A stretch of 64,000 nt of DNA, from positions 558,001 to 622,000 of the forward strand of contig NZ_CP034689.1 of assembly GCF_003994415.1 (NCBI RefSeq), in the 5' to 3' direction. The notes under the pieces are model-generated. The model was not told the DNA's origin. It worked only from the letters and a program-made list of their open reading frames with translations, and did not search any database. This DNA is from Achromobacter spanius. GTDB taxonomy: Bacteria; Pseudomonadota; Gammaproteobacteria; Burkholderiales; Burkholderiaceae_B. Numbering within the stretch: position 1 is the first letter of the stretch; each line of letters starts with the position of its first letter. Position numbers and translations under genes: made by a program. This document shows positions 35,035-43,898 of this stretch, in pieces.

Positions 35035-35945
35035 CGCTGCTGTTCGAACAACTGCTTAACGGGCTGCAGTTCGGCGCCATGCTGTTCATGCTGGCGGCCG
35101 GACTGACGCTGATCTTCGGCATCATGGGCGTGGTCAACCTGACGCATGGCTCGTTCTACATGGTGGGCGCGTACTGCGCGGCCTATGCCATCGGCACCAC
35201 CGGCTCGTTCCTGGCGGGCGTGCTGGCGGCGCTGCTGGGGGCGGGGCTGTACGGCATATCCGTCGAAGTGCTGGTGATACGCAAGCTGTACAAGCGCGAT
35301 CACCTGTACCAGGTGCTGGCCACTTTCGGCCTGCTGCTGTTCTCGAACGAAGCCGTCAGCCTGATCTTTGGCCGGCGTCCGCCGCTGGTCAGCATCCCGT
35401 CGTTCCTGGAAGGCGCGGTGACGCTGGCGCCGGGCTTTCAGTATCCGCTGATCCGCCTGTCGTTCATCGCCATTGGCGCCTTGGTGGCGGTGGGCTTGTG
35501 GTGGCTGGTGAACCGCACGCGTATCGGCATGCTGATACGCGCGGGCGCGGATGACCGTGAAATGGTCGACGCGCTGGGTGTGGACATCCGCAAGCTCTAC
35601 ACGCTGGTGTTCGGGCTGGGCGCGTTGCTGTGCGGCTTGGCCGGCGTGATGGCCGCGCCGCTGCTGGCGGTGGAAATCGGCATGGGCGAACGCATCTTGA
35701 TCACCACCTTCGTGGTCATTGTGATTGGCGGGGTCGGCTCGGTGCGCGGCGCCTTGGCGGGCGCCTTGCTGGTGGGCATGGTCGACAGCCTGGGCCGTGC
35801 CTTCCTGCCGCAGTTGCTGTCCACGATGTTCTCGCCCGCCACGGCGGACCCGCTGGCCGCCGGCATGGCGTCGGCCAGCATTTATGTGTTGATGGCGATT
35901 GTGCTGATCGCCAAGCCGGGCGGCTTGTTTCCGGCGCGAGGATGA
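35031..35945 (+). CDS. livH: ABC transporter permease, LivH family
   Basis: This 304-residue inner-membrane permease has about eight hydrophobic segments and the LivH signatures LTHGSFYMVGAY near the start and RGALAGALLVGMVDSLGRAF near the end. First of two permeases of the importer. ATGA overlap with the binding-protein gene. Confidence 0.9.
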   Translation: MTLLFEQLLNGLQFGAMLFMLAAGLTLIFGIMGVVNLTHGSFYMVGAYCAAYAIGTTGSFLAGVLAALLGAGLYGISVEVLVIRKLYKRDHLYQVLATFGLLLFSNEAVSLIFGRRPPLVSIPSFLEGAVTLAPGFQYPLIRLSFIAIGALVAVGLWWLVNRTRIGMLIRAGADDREMVDALGVDIRKLYTLVFGLGALLCGLAGVMAAPLLAVEIGMGERILITTFVVIVIGGVGSVRGALAGALLVGMVDSLGRAFLPQLLSTMFSPATADPLAAGMASASIYVLMAIVLIAKPGGLFPARG

Positions 35946-35947
35946 TG

Positions 35948-36928
35948 ATGGCAAAAACACTTTCAAATCGCGCCCGCTGGGGCTTGGCTGGGCTGGTGGT
36001 GCTGATCCTGCTGCCCGCCGCCGCGCTGGCCTCGGGTTCGCCGTTCCTGATTGGCGTGGTGACGCGCTTTCTTATCTACGGGCTGGCCGCGGTCAGTCTG
36101 GACCTGGTGATCGGCTATGGCGCCATGGTCAGCTTTGGCCACGCCATGTTCTTCGGCCTGGGTGGCTACGCGGTGGGCATCATTGCCTTTCACACGGCCG
36201 AAGCGGGGCCTATCTTCGGCTGGGCCGGCAGCAATGCCGCGTTGGTGGTGTGGCCTATTGCGCTGGCCGTGTGCGCGTTGGCGGGCTGGGTCTTCGGTTA
36301 CCTGGCGCTGCGCACGCGCGGTGTGCAGTTCATCATGATTACGCTGGCCTTCGGGCAGATGGTGTATTTCATCCTGGTGTCGCTGCAGTTCTATGGCGGC
36401 GACGACGGGCTGATGATCACGCAGCGCAACGTGTTGCCGGGCCTCAATCTGGAAAGCCCCATGGTGTTTTATTACGTGTGCCTGGCGCTGCTGACGGCGT
36501 GGACGCTGCTGTGCATCCGCATCACCAATTCGCGCTTCGGCATGGTGTTGCAGGCGCTGCGCCAAAGCGAGCGGCGCGCGCTGAACCTGGGCGTGGCGCC
36601 CACGCCGTACCGCCTGAGCGCGTTCGTGCTGTCGGCCGTGGGCACGGGGCTGGCGGGCGTGCTGTGGGCCAACTATGCCGGGCTGGTGACGCCCGACATG
36701 GCGGCGTGGACCAAGTCCGGCGAGCTGATGGCGATTGTCATCCTGGGCGGCGTGGGCACCTTGCTGGGCCCGATTGCGGGCGCGGCGGTATTCCTGGGGC
36801 TGGAGCAGATGCTGTCGTCCTTGACCGAGCATTGGCTGCTGTACATGGGGCCGATTCTGGTGCTGGTGGTGCTGTGGGGCCAGAAGGGCCTGTTCGGCAA
36901 ATTGCTGGAGACGCGCCATGCCGACTGA
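35948..36928 (+). CDS. livM: ABC transporter permease, LivM family
   Basis: This 326-residue inner-membrane permease has the conserved LivM motif GYGAMVSFGHAMFFGLGGY and about nine hydrophobic segments. Three ATG codons lie in a row (35942, 35945, 35948). The third is preferred because the GAGG site is then about 6 nt away; the first overlaps the livH stop. The end overlaps the ATPase gene livG. Confidence 0.88.
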   Translation: MAKTLSNRARWGLAGLVVLILLPAAALASGSPFLIGVVTRFLIYGLAAVSLDLVIGYGAMVSFGHAMFFGLGGYAVGIIAFHTAEAGPIFGWAGSNAALVVWPIALAVCALAGWVFGYLALRTRGVQFIMITLAFGQMVYFILVSLQFYGGDDGLMITQRNVLPGLNLESPMVFYYVCLALLTAWTLLCIRITNSRFGMVLQALRQSERRALNLGVAPTPYRLSAFVLSAVGTGLAGVLWANYAGLVTPDMAAWTKSGELMAIVILGGVGTLLGPIAGAAVFLGLEQMLSSLTEHWLLYMGPILVLVVLWGQKGLFGKLLETRHAD

Positions 36929-37688
36929 TACGCATGCAAGCCTGCTGCGCTTGACGCAGTTGCGCAAGGCGTTTGACGCGGTGGTGGCCACCAATGGGGT
37001 GGACCTGGATGTGCGGGCCGGCGAAATCCACGCCATCATCGGCCCCAACGGCGCGGGCAAGTCCACGCTGATCGCGCAGATCTGCGGCGAGATCCAGCCT
37101 GACTCCGGCACCATCCATCTGGACGGGCAGGACGTGACCGGGCTGCGCGCGTTCGAGCGGGCGCGGCTGGGCCTGGGGCGTTCGTTCCAGATCACCGAGC
37201 TTTGCCACGAATTCACCGCGCTGGAAAACGTGATCTTGTCGCGCATGCTGAAGGACGGCCCCGCGTTTGGCGCCTGGTCCGATCCGCGCCGCGACGCCAG
37301 CCTGAAGGCCGAGGCCATGCAGTGGTTGACACATGTGGGCCTGGCTGAGCGCCGCCATGTGCGGTCGGCGGACCTGGCGCACGGCGAACGGCGGCAACTG
37401 GAACTGGCGGTGGCGCTGGCGCGCGAGCCGCGCCTGTTGCTGCTGGACGAACCCATGGCCGGCATGGGGCCCGAGGAATCGGCGCGCATGACGCGCCTGC
37501 TGCAAGGCATGAAGGGCGATTACGCGGTGCTGCTGGTCGAACACGATATGGACGCCGTCTTCGCGCTGGCCGACCGCATCAGCGTGCTGGTGTATGGCCG
37601 CGTGGTGTTCAGCGGCACGCCGGACGAGGTGCGCCGCCATCCGGAAGTGCGCGCGGCCTACCTGGGAGAAGAACATGTTGAAGGTTGA
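36918..37688 (+). CDS. livG: ABC transporter ATP-binding protein, LivG family
   Basis: This 256-residue cytoplasmic ATPase has Walker A GPNGAGKST (about 41-49), a signature near DLAHGERRQLELAVAL and Walker B LLLLDEPMAGMG. The signature reads AHGERR instead of the usual LSGGQ-like form, which is common in LivG-type proteins. Starts 11 nt before the livM stop. Confidence 0.9.
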   Translation: MPTDTHASLLRLTQLRKAFDAVVATNGVDLDVRAGEIHAIIGPNGAGKSTLIAQICGEIQPDSGTIHLDGQDVTGLRAFERARLGLGRSFQITELCHEFTALENVILSRMLKDGPAFGAWSDPRRDASLKAEAMQWLTHVGLAERRHVRSADLAHGERRQLELAVALAREPRLLLLDEPMAGMGPEESARMTRLLQGMKGDYAVLLVEHDMDAVFALADRISVLVYGRVVFSGTPDEVRRHPEVRAAYLGEEHVEG

Positions 37689-38379
37689 CGGCCTGACGGG
37701 CGGTTACGGATCCAGCAAGGTGCTGTTCGGCATGTCGTTCGAGGCCAGCGAGGGCGAGGTGATTTCGCTGATAGGCCGCAACGGCATGGGCAAGACCACC
37801 ACGGTCAAGACCTTGATGGGCATGCTGCCCGCCACCGGTGGCGCGGTGCAGTTTCGGGGGCAGACGCTGGGCCGGTCCGCGCCCAGCACGGTGGCGCGCC
37901 TGGGCGTGGGGCTGGTGCCGGAAGGGCGGCGCGTGTTTGGCTCGCTGACGGTGCAGGAAAACCTGGTGGCGACGGCGCGCCCGGCGGCGGGAGGCTCATC
38001 GGGAGGCTGGGACCTGGAGCGCGTCTACACGCTGTTCCCGCGCCTGAAAGAACGCCGCACGCAGTCGTCGCGCACCTTGTCGGGCGGCGAGCAGCAGATG
38101 CTGGTGGTGGGCCGCGCGCTGATGACCAACCCCAAGCTGCTGATTCTGGACGAGGCCACCGAAGGGCTGGCGCCGCTGATCCGCCAGGAGATCTGGCGTT
38201 GCCTGCGGTCGCTGAAGGCCGAGGGCCAGACCATTCTGGTCATCGATAAGAACCTGCCCGAGATGGCCACGCTGGTGGACCGACACTACATCGTGGACAA
38301 GGGCCGCGTGGCCTGGTCTGGCAAGCCCGCCGAGCTATCCGCCCAACCCGAATTGGCGCAGCGGTATCTGGGGATATGA
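37675..38379 (+). CDS. livF: ABC transporter ATP-binding protein, LivF family
   Basis: This 234-residue ATPase has Walker A GRNGMGKTT, signature LSGGEQQMLVVGRAL and Walker B LLILDEATEGLAP, diagnostic of LivF. The ATG at 37675 overlaps the livG end, and GGGAGAA lies just upstream. Completes the importer. Confidence 0.92.
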   Translation: MLKVDGLTGGYGSSKVLFGMSFEASEGEVISLIGRNGMGKTTTVKTLMGMLPATGGAVQFRGQTLGRSAPSTVARLGVGLVPEGRRVFGSLTVQENLVATARPAAGGSSGGWDLERVYTLFPRLKERRTQSSRTLSGGEQQMLVVGRALMTNPKLLILDEATEGLAPLIRQEIWRCLRSLKAEGQTILVIDKNLPEMATLVDRHYIVDKGRVAWSGKPAELSAQPELAQRYLGI

Positions 38380-38471
38380 GGTGGCCGAGCCCACGCGTGC
38401 CGCCCACGGGCGCGAGTAGAATGGGCCGCCTGTGCGCGGATCAGCGGACACGCCGCTGACATCTGGAGAGC

Positions 38472-39236
38472 ATGTTGAAGCCAAGAATCAAAGCTTCCCG
38501 CCAGGACGATTCCGGATCGGCCGGGAATGCCGACGTGGAAGACATCACGCTGTCGGAGCAGGTTTACCGCCTGCTTCGGCGCGACATCATGAGCGGGGTT
38601 TTCGCGCCGGGCCAATCGCTGCGGCTGGAATTGTTGAAGCAGCGCTACGGCAGCAGTTTTTCGCCCATCCGCGAAGCGCTCAACCGCTTGCGCAGCGAAC
38701 GCATGGTGGTGAACACCACGTCGCGCGGCTTCAGCATCGCGCCCTTGTCGGTCGAGGAAATGTGGGACGCCTGTGAAACCCGCATCCTGATCGACTGCGA
38801 TGCCTTGCGCCGGTCGCTGGCCAACGCGGACGACGCCTGGGAAGCGCGGCTAGTGGGCGCCTATCACGCGCTGACGCTGGCGGCGCAGCGGGCGGGCGAA
38901 GCGTCAGCCCCGTCCGACGAACTGGAAGATCTGCTGGAAGCTCGCCATCTGGATTTCCATCATGCGCTGATTGGCGCATGCCGCTCGCATTGGCTGTTGG
39001 ACCTGTCCACGCAGCTGTATGCGCAAACCGAGCGCTACCGCCGCCCCGCGCGCGCGGGCGCCACGGCCTATGGGCCGGAACGCAACGTCGACGACGAACA
39101 CCGCCAACTGCTGGACGCCGCGATCTCGCGCGACGCCGAGCGTTCCGTGGCCATGCTGGCCGCACACTACCGCAAGACCGCGCAATTCATCGAACGCATC
39201 ATTTCACAGCCCGACACCCAGGCACGACATGCATAA
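38472..39236 (+). CDS. GntR/FadR-family regulator (FCD subfamily)
   Basis: This 254-residue regulator has an N-terminal winged helix (about 28-92: LSEQVYRLLRRDIMSGVFAPG, FSPIREALNRL) and a C-terminal FCD ligand-binding domain (about 105-245) with metal-binding acid/histidine positions (D-x3-H style near DFHHALIGA). Same direction as the upstream importer genes, with a 92-bp gap. Likely represses the gentisate/importer operon in the absence of substrate. Confidence 0.87.
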   Translation: MLKPRIKASRQDDSGSAGNADVEDITLSEQVYRLLRRDIMSGVFAPGQSLRLELLKQRYGSSFSPIREALNRLRSERMVVNTTSRGFSIAPLSVEEMWDACETRILIDCDALRRSLANADDAWEARLVGAYHALTLAAQRAGEASAPSDELEDLLEARHLDFHHALIGACRSHWLLDLSTQLYAQTERYRRPARAGATAYGPERNVDDEHRQLLDAAISRDAERSVAMLAAHYRKTAQFIERIISQPDTQARHA

Positions 39237-40113
39237 CGCCGAGATCGATCTTTTCTTTTCCTCTATCGCCGAGCGCGACGTGCAATACAACGCGCGCGAA
39301 TCCGTGGCCGACTTCGACGCCTGCGTGCGCCGCTACGCGGAGTCGTCGGCGCGGGTACGCTCGCGTCGCCCCGGCGTGCTGGACCTGCGCTACGGCATGG
39401 GCCAGGACGAACGGCTGGACCTGTTCCTGCCCGCCGCGTCCCACGCGCCCGCGCCGCTGTTCGTGTTCATTCATGGCGGCTACTGGCGCGCGCAGCGCAA
39501 GGAAGACGCGCCCGTGATGGCCGAGGCCTTCAACGCGGCGGGCGCGGCGGTGGCCACGCTGGAATACACGCTGGTGCCCGAAGCCACGCTGGGCGAAGTG
39601 GTGCGCGAAGTGCGTTCCGCCGTGGCCTGGCTGTACCAGAACGTGGCGGCCTACGGCGTGGACCCCAAGCGCATCTACGTGAGCGGCAGCTCGGCCGGCG
39701 GCCACCTGGCCGGCATGCTGGCGGCACCCGGCTGGCCCGCGCGCTATGGCGTGCCGGACGACATCATCAAGGGCACGCTGGCTTTGTCTGGCCTGTTCGA
39801 TCTGCGTCCGCTCTGCGACATCCTGCCCAACACCTGGCTGCGACTGACGCCGGAGCAGGCCGCGCATCAAAGCCCCATCTTCAATCTGCCCGAGCGCGCC
39901 GGCCCCATGCTGCTGGCCGTGGGCGGGCTGGAGACGCAGGGCTTCAAGAACCAGACGAGCGCGTTCGAGGCGGCCTGGAACGCGGCGGGCCTGGCGTCCA
40001 CCCGCATTCCCACGCCGCACTGCAATCACTTTGACCTGGTCAACGAGCTGGAAGACCCGGACAGCGCGCTGACCCGGGCCACGCTGGCGATGATGGGGCT
40101 GGCCGCCCGTTGA
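39229..40113 (+). CDS. Alpha/beta hydrolase, arylformamidase-like
   Basis: This 294-residue alpha/beta hydrolase has an oxyanion-hole motif HGGYWRAQRKED, nucleophile elbow GSSAGGHLAG and a C-terminal HCNHFDLV-type histidine (PHCNHFDLVNEL). The HGGYW motif is typical of kynurenine formamidase-type and related esterases. Overlaps the regulator stop by 8 nt, so it is co-translated with it. In this setting it may release an aromatic acid from an amide or ester precursor (inference). Confidence 0.8.
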   Translation: MHNAEIDLFFSSIAERDVQYNARESVADFDACVRRYAESSARVRSRRPGVLDLRYGMGQDERLDLFLPAASHAPAPLFVFIHGGYWRAQRKEDAPVMAEAFNAAGAAVATLEYTLVPEATLGEVVREVRSAVAWLYQNVAAYGVDPKRIYVSGSSAGGHLAGMLAAPGWPARYGVPDDIIKGTLALSGLFDLRPLCDILPNTWLRLTPEQAAHQSPIFNLPERAGPMLLAVGGLETQGFKNQTSAFEAAWNAAGLASTRIPTPHCNHFDLVNELEDPDSALTRATLAMMGLAAR

Positions 40114-40138
40114 GGGCCAGCGCTGATGGCCGCCGCGC

Positions 40139-41053
40139 ATGGCTGACCTGAAACTCCTGGAAGACCTGATCGCGCTGGCGCGCACGGGCAGTTTCGTGCG
40201 CGCCGCCGAACTGCGCCACGTGACGCATCCCGCATTCGGGCGGCGCATCCGCGCGCTGGAAGCCTGGGCGGGCGCGCCGCTGGTCGAACGCCAGCACCTG
40301 CCCGTGACGCTGACCCCGGAAGGCGAGGCGCTGCTCCGGACGGCCACGCAGGTGGTCGAGCAGATGGGGCTGGTGCGCCATCGCATCAGCAGCTCGGGCG
40401 CGGGTGGCGAAGCCGTGTTGCGCATCGCCACCGGCCGCAGCCTGGCCCGCACGTTGGTGGCGGACTGGATTGCGCGCTTGCGGCATCGCACGCCCAAGGT
40501 GCTGACCGAAGGCACGCAGGTTGAACTGTCGACCGGCCAGGCCAAAGACCTGGTGGTGCGCCTGGAGCAGGGCAAGGTGGACCTGCTGTGCTGCTACGAG
40601 CATCCGGCCTTGTCCGTGCCCTTGAGCCCGGCGCGCTACCGCTACATGACGCTGGCCACCGACAAGCTGGTGCCCGTAAGCCAGGTGGATGCGCGTGGCC
40701 GTACCCGATATACGCTGCAAGACGGCGGCCAGCCGGTGCCGCTGATCACCTACACGGGCGGCCTGGCGATGGAGCGCATTGTGGGCGACCGCCTGGAAAC
40801 GACGCCCTATGCGCTGACGCCTTTCGTGCGCAGCGATTCGCTGGATGCCGCGCACGGCGCCGTTGCCAAGGGTCTGGGCGTGGCGTGGTTGCCATGGTCC
40901 ATGGTGGCGGCGGATTGCCGTCGCGGGGCCTTGGCCGCGCTGGGCGGCCGCAGTGAAGAGATCGCTTTCGAGGTGCGCCTGTACCGTCCGCGCGCCCGCT
41001 TGACGGACCTGGCGGAGGCCGCCTGGGAGGCCACCGCCAACCGCAAGGTCTGA
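40139..41053 (+). CDS. LysR-family transcriptional regulator
   Basis: This 304-residue regulator has an N-terminal helix-turn-helix (about 1-60: LEDLIALARTGSFVRAAELRHVTHPAFGRRIRALE split by the usual spacing) and a C-terminal effector-binding domain (about 90-295). It is co-directional with the downstream Bug-protein gene, and the symmetrical site in between (41093-41119) is the probable operator. Confidence 0.85.
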   Translation: MADLKLLEDLIALARTGSFVRAAELRHVTHPAFGRRIRALEAWAGAPLVERQHLPVTLTPEGEALLRTATQVVEQMGLVRHRISSSGAGGEAVLRIATGRSLARTLVADWIARLRHRTPKVLTEGTQVELSTGQAKDLVVRLEQGKVDLLCCYEHPALSVPLSPARYRYMTLATDKLVPVSQVDARGRTRYTLQDGGQPVPLITYTGGLAMERIVGDRLETTPYALTPFVRSDSLDAAHGAVAKGLGVAWLPWSMVAADCRRGALAALGGRSEEIAFEVRLYRPRARLTDLAEAAWEATANRKV

Positions 41054-41092
41054 CGCGCGCCGCTGCGTCAGCCGTTTTGGGCCAGGCCGGAT

Positions 41093-41119
41093 CGGCACGA
41101 AGATGTGCCGTTTCGGCAC
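41093..41119. promoter_or_regulatory. Candidate LysR operator upstream of the Bug-protein gene
   Basis: CGGCAC-N6-GTGCCG (41093-41110) is a perfect inverted repeat, and a third half-site CGGCAC follows after 3 nt (41114-41119). Spacing and symmetry fit a LysR recognition site with an activation half-site. It lies 91 bp before the start of the Bug gene. Confidence 0.5.
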
Positions 41120-41209
41120 AGTGGGTGGCCGGGGCACCCGTGAAAATACAAGCCTATACCTCCAACGAGACGGCCACGCCGTCCACCTCAGCACCCCAAG
41201 GAAGAAAAC

Positions 41210-42202
41210 ATGAAATCTCACCTGCATACGCTGCGTGCAGCGCTTGTTGCGCTTTGTGCCGCCTCGGCCGTGGCGGCCGCGCCGTCCGCCGTCGCCGCCG
41301 ATTACCCCTCCCGCAGCATTTCGCTGGTTGTTGGCTACCCCGCTGGCGGTAGCCTGGACTTGACCGCGCGCCTGTTGGGCGAAGAGCTGGGCAAGCGCCT
41401 GGGCCAGACCGTCGTGGTTGAAAACGTGGGCGGCGCTGGCGGCACCATCGGTGCGCAGCGCGTGGCGCGCGCCGCACCCGATGGCTATACGATTTTCCTG
41501 GGCTCCACCAACGAAATGGTGATTGCCCGCATGATCAACACCGCGGTGAAGTACGACAGCGCCAAGGATTTCACCCCCTTGGGCCTGGTGGCGTCGCAGC
41601 CGATGCTGCTGGCCGCCAGCAAGAATTCCGGCGTCAAGACGGCGGCGGAGTATCTGCAGAAGCTGCGTGGCGCGGAAGCGGGCACGTTCAATTACGGCTC
41701 GTCCGGCGTGGGCACCACCTTGCACCTGGCCGGTGAAATGATCAACCGGGCCACCGGTACGCGCGCCGAACACGTGCCGTACCGTGGCGTGTCGCCCCTG
41801 GTCACGGACCTGATGAGCGGACAGCTGGACTTCGGCATGCTGGTGCTGTCTTCGGGGCTGCCGCAAGTACGCAGCGGCAACATCGTGGCGCTGGGCCTGA
41901 CCGAAAACAAGCGTTCGCCGGCCGCGCCTGAAATTGCGCCGCTGGCCGCAACACCGGGTTTTGAATCCGTCGACATCAACCTGTGGTTCGCGCTGTATGG
42001 CCCGGCCGGCCTGCCGGAGCCGGTAGTCGCCAAGCTGCGCGGCGCGCTGGACGAGACGCTGAAGTCGGATCAGTTCCGCGGCAAGTTGCAGGACGCGGGC
42101 GGTGAAATCGCCAAGCCGGGTGTGGATCTGGCGGCCTACCAGGTTGAAGAAACGAAGAAGTATGGCGCGCTGGTCAAGGCCGCCAAGATCGAAGCGCAAT
42201 AA
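41210..42202 (+). CDS. Bug-family (TctC-like) periplasmic solute-binding protein
   Basis: This 330-residue periplasmic protein has a signal peptide (about 1-30, AVAA-DYPSR) and the Bug signature SISLVVGYPAGGSLDLTAR, then GGAGGTIGA. Betaproteobacteria such as Bordetella carry dozens of these receptors for carboxylates. No TctA/TctB membrane genes are adjacent, so it is an orphan receptor. Followed after 51 bp by a zinc hydrolase gene. Confidence 0.88.
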   Translation: MKSHLHTLRAALVALCAASAVAAAPSAVAADYPSRSISLVVGYPAGGSLDLTARLLGEELGKRLGQTVVVENVGGAGGTIGAQRVARAAPDGYTIFLGSTNEMVIARMINTAVKYDSAKDFTPLGLVASQPMLLAASKNSGVKTAAEYLQKLRGAEAGTFNYGSSGVGTTLHLAGEMINRATGTRAEHVPYRGVSPLVTDLMSGQLDFGMLVLSSGLPQVRSGNIVALGLTENKRSPAAPEIAPLAATPGFESVDINLWFALYGPAGLPEPVVAKLRGALDETLKSDQFRGKLQDAGGEIAKPGVDLAAYQVEETKKYGALVKAAKIEAQ

Positions 42203-42253
42203 ATCAGGCGCCAGCCCAAGCTCTTGCCACACCGGAATCAAGCGGATCACACC

Positions 42254-43198
42254 ATGGAATTCAAGCTACCCGTTCCCGACCTGAGCGCCGAGCGCGCGGG
42301 CAATACCGACACGCCGGGCGTCTGGCATTTTGATTCGGGCGTGCCGGGGCGGGCGCTGATGGTGACCGCGCTGGTGCATGGCAACGAGCTGTGCGGCGCC
42401 TGGGCGCTGAAAGATCTGCTGGCGGCCGGCGTCAAGCCGCGCCGTGGCAGCCTGACGCTGGCCTTTTGCAACCTGAACGCCTTCGATCGCTTTGACCACG
42501 CCAACCATGACGCCTCGCGTTTTGTGGCCGAAGACATGAACCGCGTCTGGAGCGCCGAGCGTCTGGACAACCCCACCACGCCCGACCGCCAGCGCGGCGC
42601 TGAGCTGCGCCCCTGGGTGCAGCGCGCGGATTGGTTGCTGGACCTGCATTCCATGCACGAGCCGGGCGCGCCCTTGCTGCTGACGGGCGTACTGCCGCGC
42701 AACATCGCGCTGGCGCGTCGGCTGAAAGCGCCGCAGCACGTGATCGTGGACGCGGGCCACAAGGACGGCGTGCGGATGCGTGACTTCGCGCAGTTCGGCG
42801 AGCCCGCGCGTGAAGACGCCTGCGCCTTGCTGATCGAATGTGGTTTCCATGGCGAGTTGGCCTCGCGCGATGTCGCCCGCGACATGGTGGCCCGCATGCT
42901 GGTGGAGTCGAAGGTGCTGGACGCGGCTGATGTGCCGGCCGGCTGGCGCTTGCCGGACCCGGCGGCGCAGCGCGTGCTGGAAGTGACGGACGCCGTGGTC
43001 GCGCCGTCGATGGATGTGACGTTTGCGCAGCCATGGACGGGCCTGGAAACGTTGGAGCAGGCCGGCTCGGTGATCGGCTGGGCGGACGGCCAGCCCATCG
43101 TGACGCCTTACGATAACTGCACGCTGATCATGCCGTCGTTGCGGCAGTTGAAGCCCGGCGTGACGGTGGTGAGGTTGGCCCGCGATTACGTGGGCTAA
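42254..43198 (+). CDS. M14/aspartoacylase-succinylglutamate desuccinylase family zinc hydrolase
   Basis: This 314-residue protein has the zinc motif HGNE near residue 38-41 and DLHSMHEPG further on, matching the AstE/AspA fold (deacylation of N-acyl amino acids). Catalytic glutamate likely in LLIECGFHGE. The ATG at 42254 follows a 51-bp gap after the Bug gene, so the pair may be one operon that takes up and deacylates an acylated acid. The reading frame ends in a 13-nt tandem repeat. Confidence 0.75.
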   Translation: MEFKLPVPDLSAERAGNTDTPGVWHFDSGVPGRALMVTALVHGNELCGAWALKDLLAAGVKPRRGSLTLAFCNLNAFDRFDHANHDASRFVAEDMNRVWSAERLDNPTTPDRQRGAELRPWVQRADWLLDLHSMHEPGAPLLLTGVLPRNIALARRLKAPQHVIVDAGHKDGVRMRDFAQFGEPAREDACALLIECGFHGELASRDVARDMVARMLVESKVLDAADVPAGWRLPDPAAQRVLEVTDAVVAPSMDVTFAQPWTGLETLEQAGSVIGWADGQPIVTPYDNCTLIMPSLRQLKPGVTVVRLARDYVG

Positions 43199-43223
43199 TT
43201 ACGCGGGCTGATTACGCGGGCTA
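43185..43223. repeat. Three 13-nt tandem repeats spanning a stop codon
   Basis: Units ATTACGTGGGCTA (43185-43197), ATTACGCGGGCTG (43198-43210) and ATTACGCGGGCTA (43211-43223) are tandem. The first carries the final codons and part of the TAA stop of the zinc hydrolase gene. Copy-number change here would not affect the protein. It directly precedes the terminator hairpin. Confidence 0.75.
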
Positions 43224-43224
43224 T

Positions 43225-43258
43225 CGCGGGGGTTGATCGCGCGGGCTGAACCCCCGCG
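43225..43258. terminator. Bidirectional terminator-like hairpin between convergent genes
   Basis: CGCGGGGGTT and AACCCCCGCG form a perfect 10-bp stem with a 14-nt loop between the convergent zinc hydrolase and lipocalin genes. Short A/T tracts only, so it would be a weak intrinsic terminator, but the placement is typical. Confidence 0.6.
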
Positions 43259-43284
43259 CAAAAGCCCCGCGTGGGACGCCCGCG

Positions 43285-43803
43285 TTATTTCTGCGGCGTG
43301 TACCGCAGTTCGTCCAGCTCGTAGCCTTGGGCCTTGGCGGCAGCCAGGGCCTTGTCCAATTCTTCCTTGGGCAATTGGGGCGAACGCGACAATATCCACA
43401 AGTACTTGCGATCGGGCGTGCCCACCACGGCCCAACGGTATTCGGGGTCCAGGCCGATGACCCAGTAGTCGCCCTTGAACGGCTTGAAGAAGGTGACTTC
43501 CAGCTTGGCGTTGTTGCTGCCTTCCACGACGGTGGCGGTGCCGGATGCGGAATCAATGTCGCCATCCTTGGTGCGGCAGCGATTGTTCACGCCGACGGTG
43601 CCATCGGCATTCGCGGTGTATTCCGCGGTGGTGTCGCCCACGCAGTTGCGCTGGAAGAACATGGGGAAATTCGCGATTTCGTACCACATGCCGGCGTAGC
43701 GTTTCAGGTCCACCGATTCCACGGTCTGCATGGGCGGCGGCGCGGCGTGGGCGATGCCCACACTGGCGGCCAAGGCCATCAGGAATGTTGCGGTGCGGCG
43801 CAT
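43285..43803 (-). CDS. blc: Lipocalin family protein (Blc-like)
   Basis: This 172-residue lipocalin has a signal peptide (about 1-20, AHA-APPP) and the diagnostic motifs KRYAGMWYEIANFPMF (GxW) and DYWVIGLDPEYRWAVVG (TDY-like). No lipobox cysteine is present at the cleavage site, unlike E. coli Blc, so it is probably soluble periplasmic rather than lipid-anchored. Strong GGAG-type site upstream of 43803. Confidence 0.88.
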   Translation of the reverse strand: MRRTATFLMALAASVGIAHAAPPPMQTVESVDLKRYAGMWYEIANFPMFFQRNCVGDTTAEYTANADGTVGVNNRCRTKDGDIDSASGTATVVEGSNNAKLEVTFFKPFKGDYWVIGLDPEYRWAVVGTPDRKYLWILSRSPQLPKEELDKALAAAKAQGYELDELRYTPQK

Positions 43804-43843
43804 GAAAAAAACCTCCGGAGTAACGGATAAGGAATTGAGCCAC

Positions 43844-43872
43844 GGCGCGCCTGCCCGTTGGGCACGCGCGCC
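43844..43872. terminator. Nested hairpin between gshA and the lipocalin gene
   Basis: GGCGCGC-ct-GCCC-gtt-GGGC-ac-GCGCGCC forms an 11-bp interrupted stem in the 95-bp gap after the gshA stop. No clear T-tract on either strand. It could stabilise the gshA mRNA 3' end or act with Rho. Confidence 0.45.
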
Positions 43873-43898
43873 GCGAACGCAAACCCTAACGATACGCT

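Noticed and set aside
40040..42250. 736-codon open frame antisense to the LysR and Bug genes
   Set aside because: His/Gln/Arg-rich antisense artefact with no domain; both sense genes are clear.
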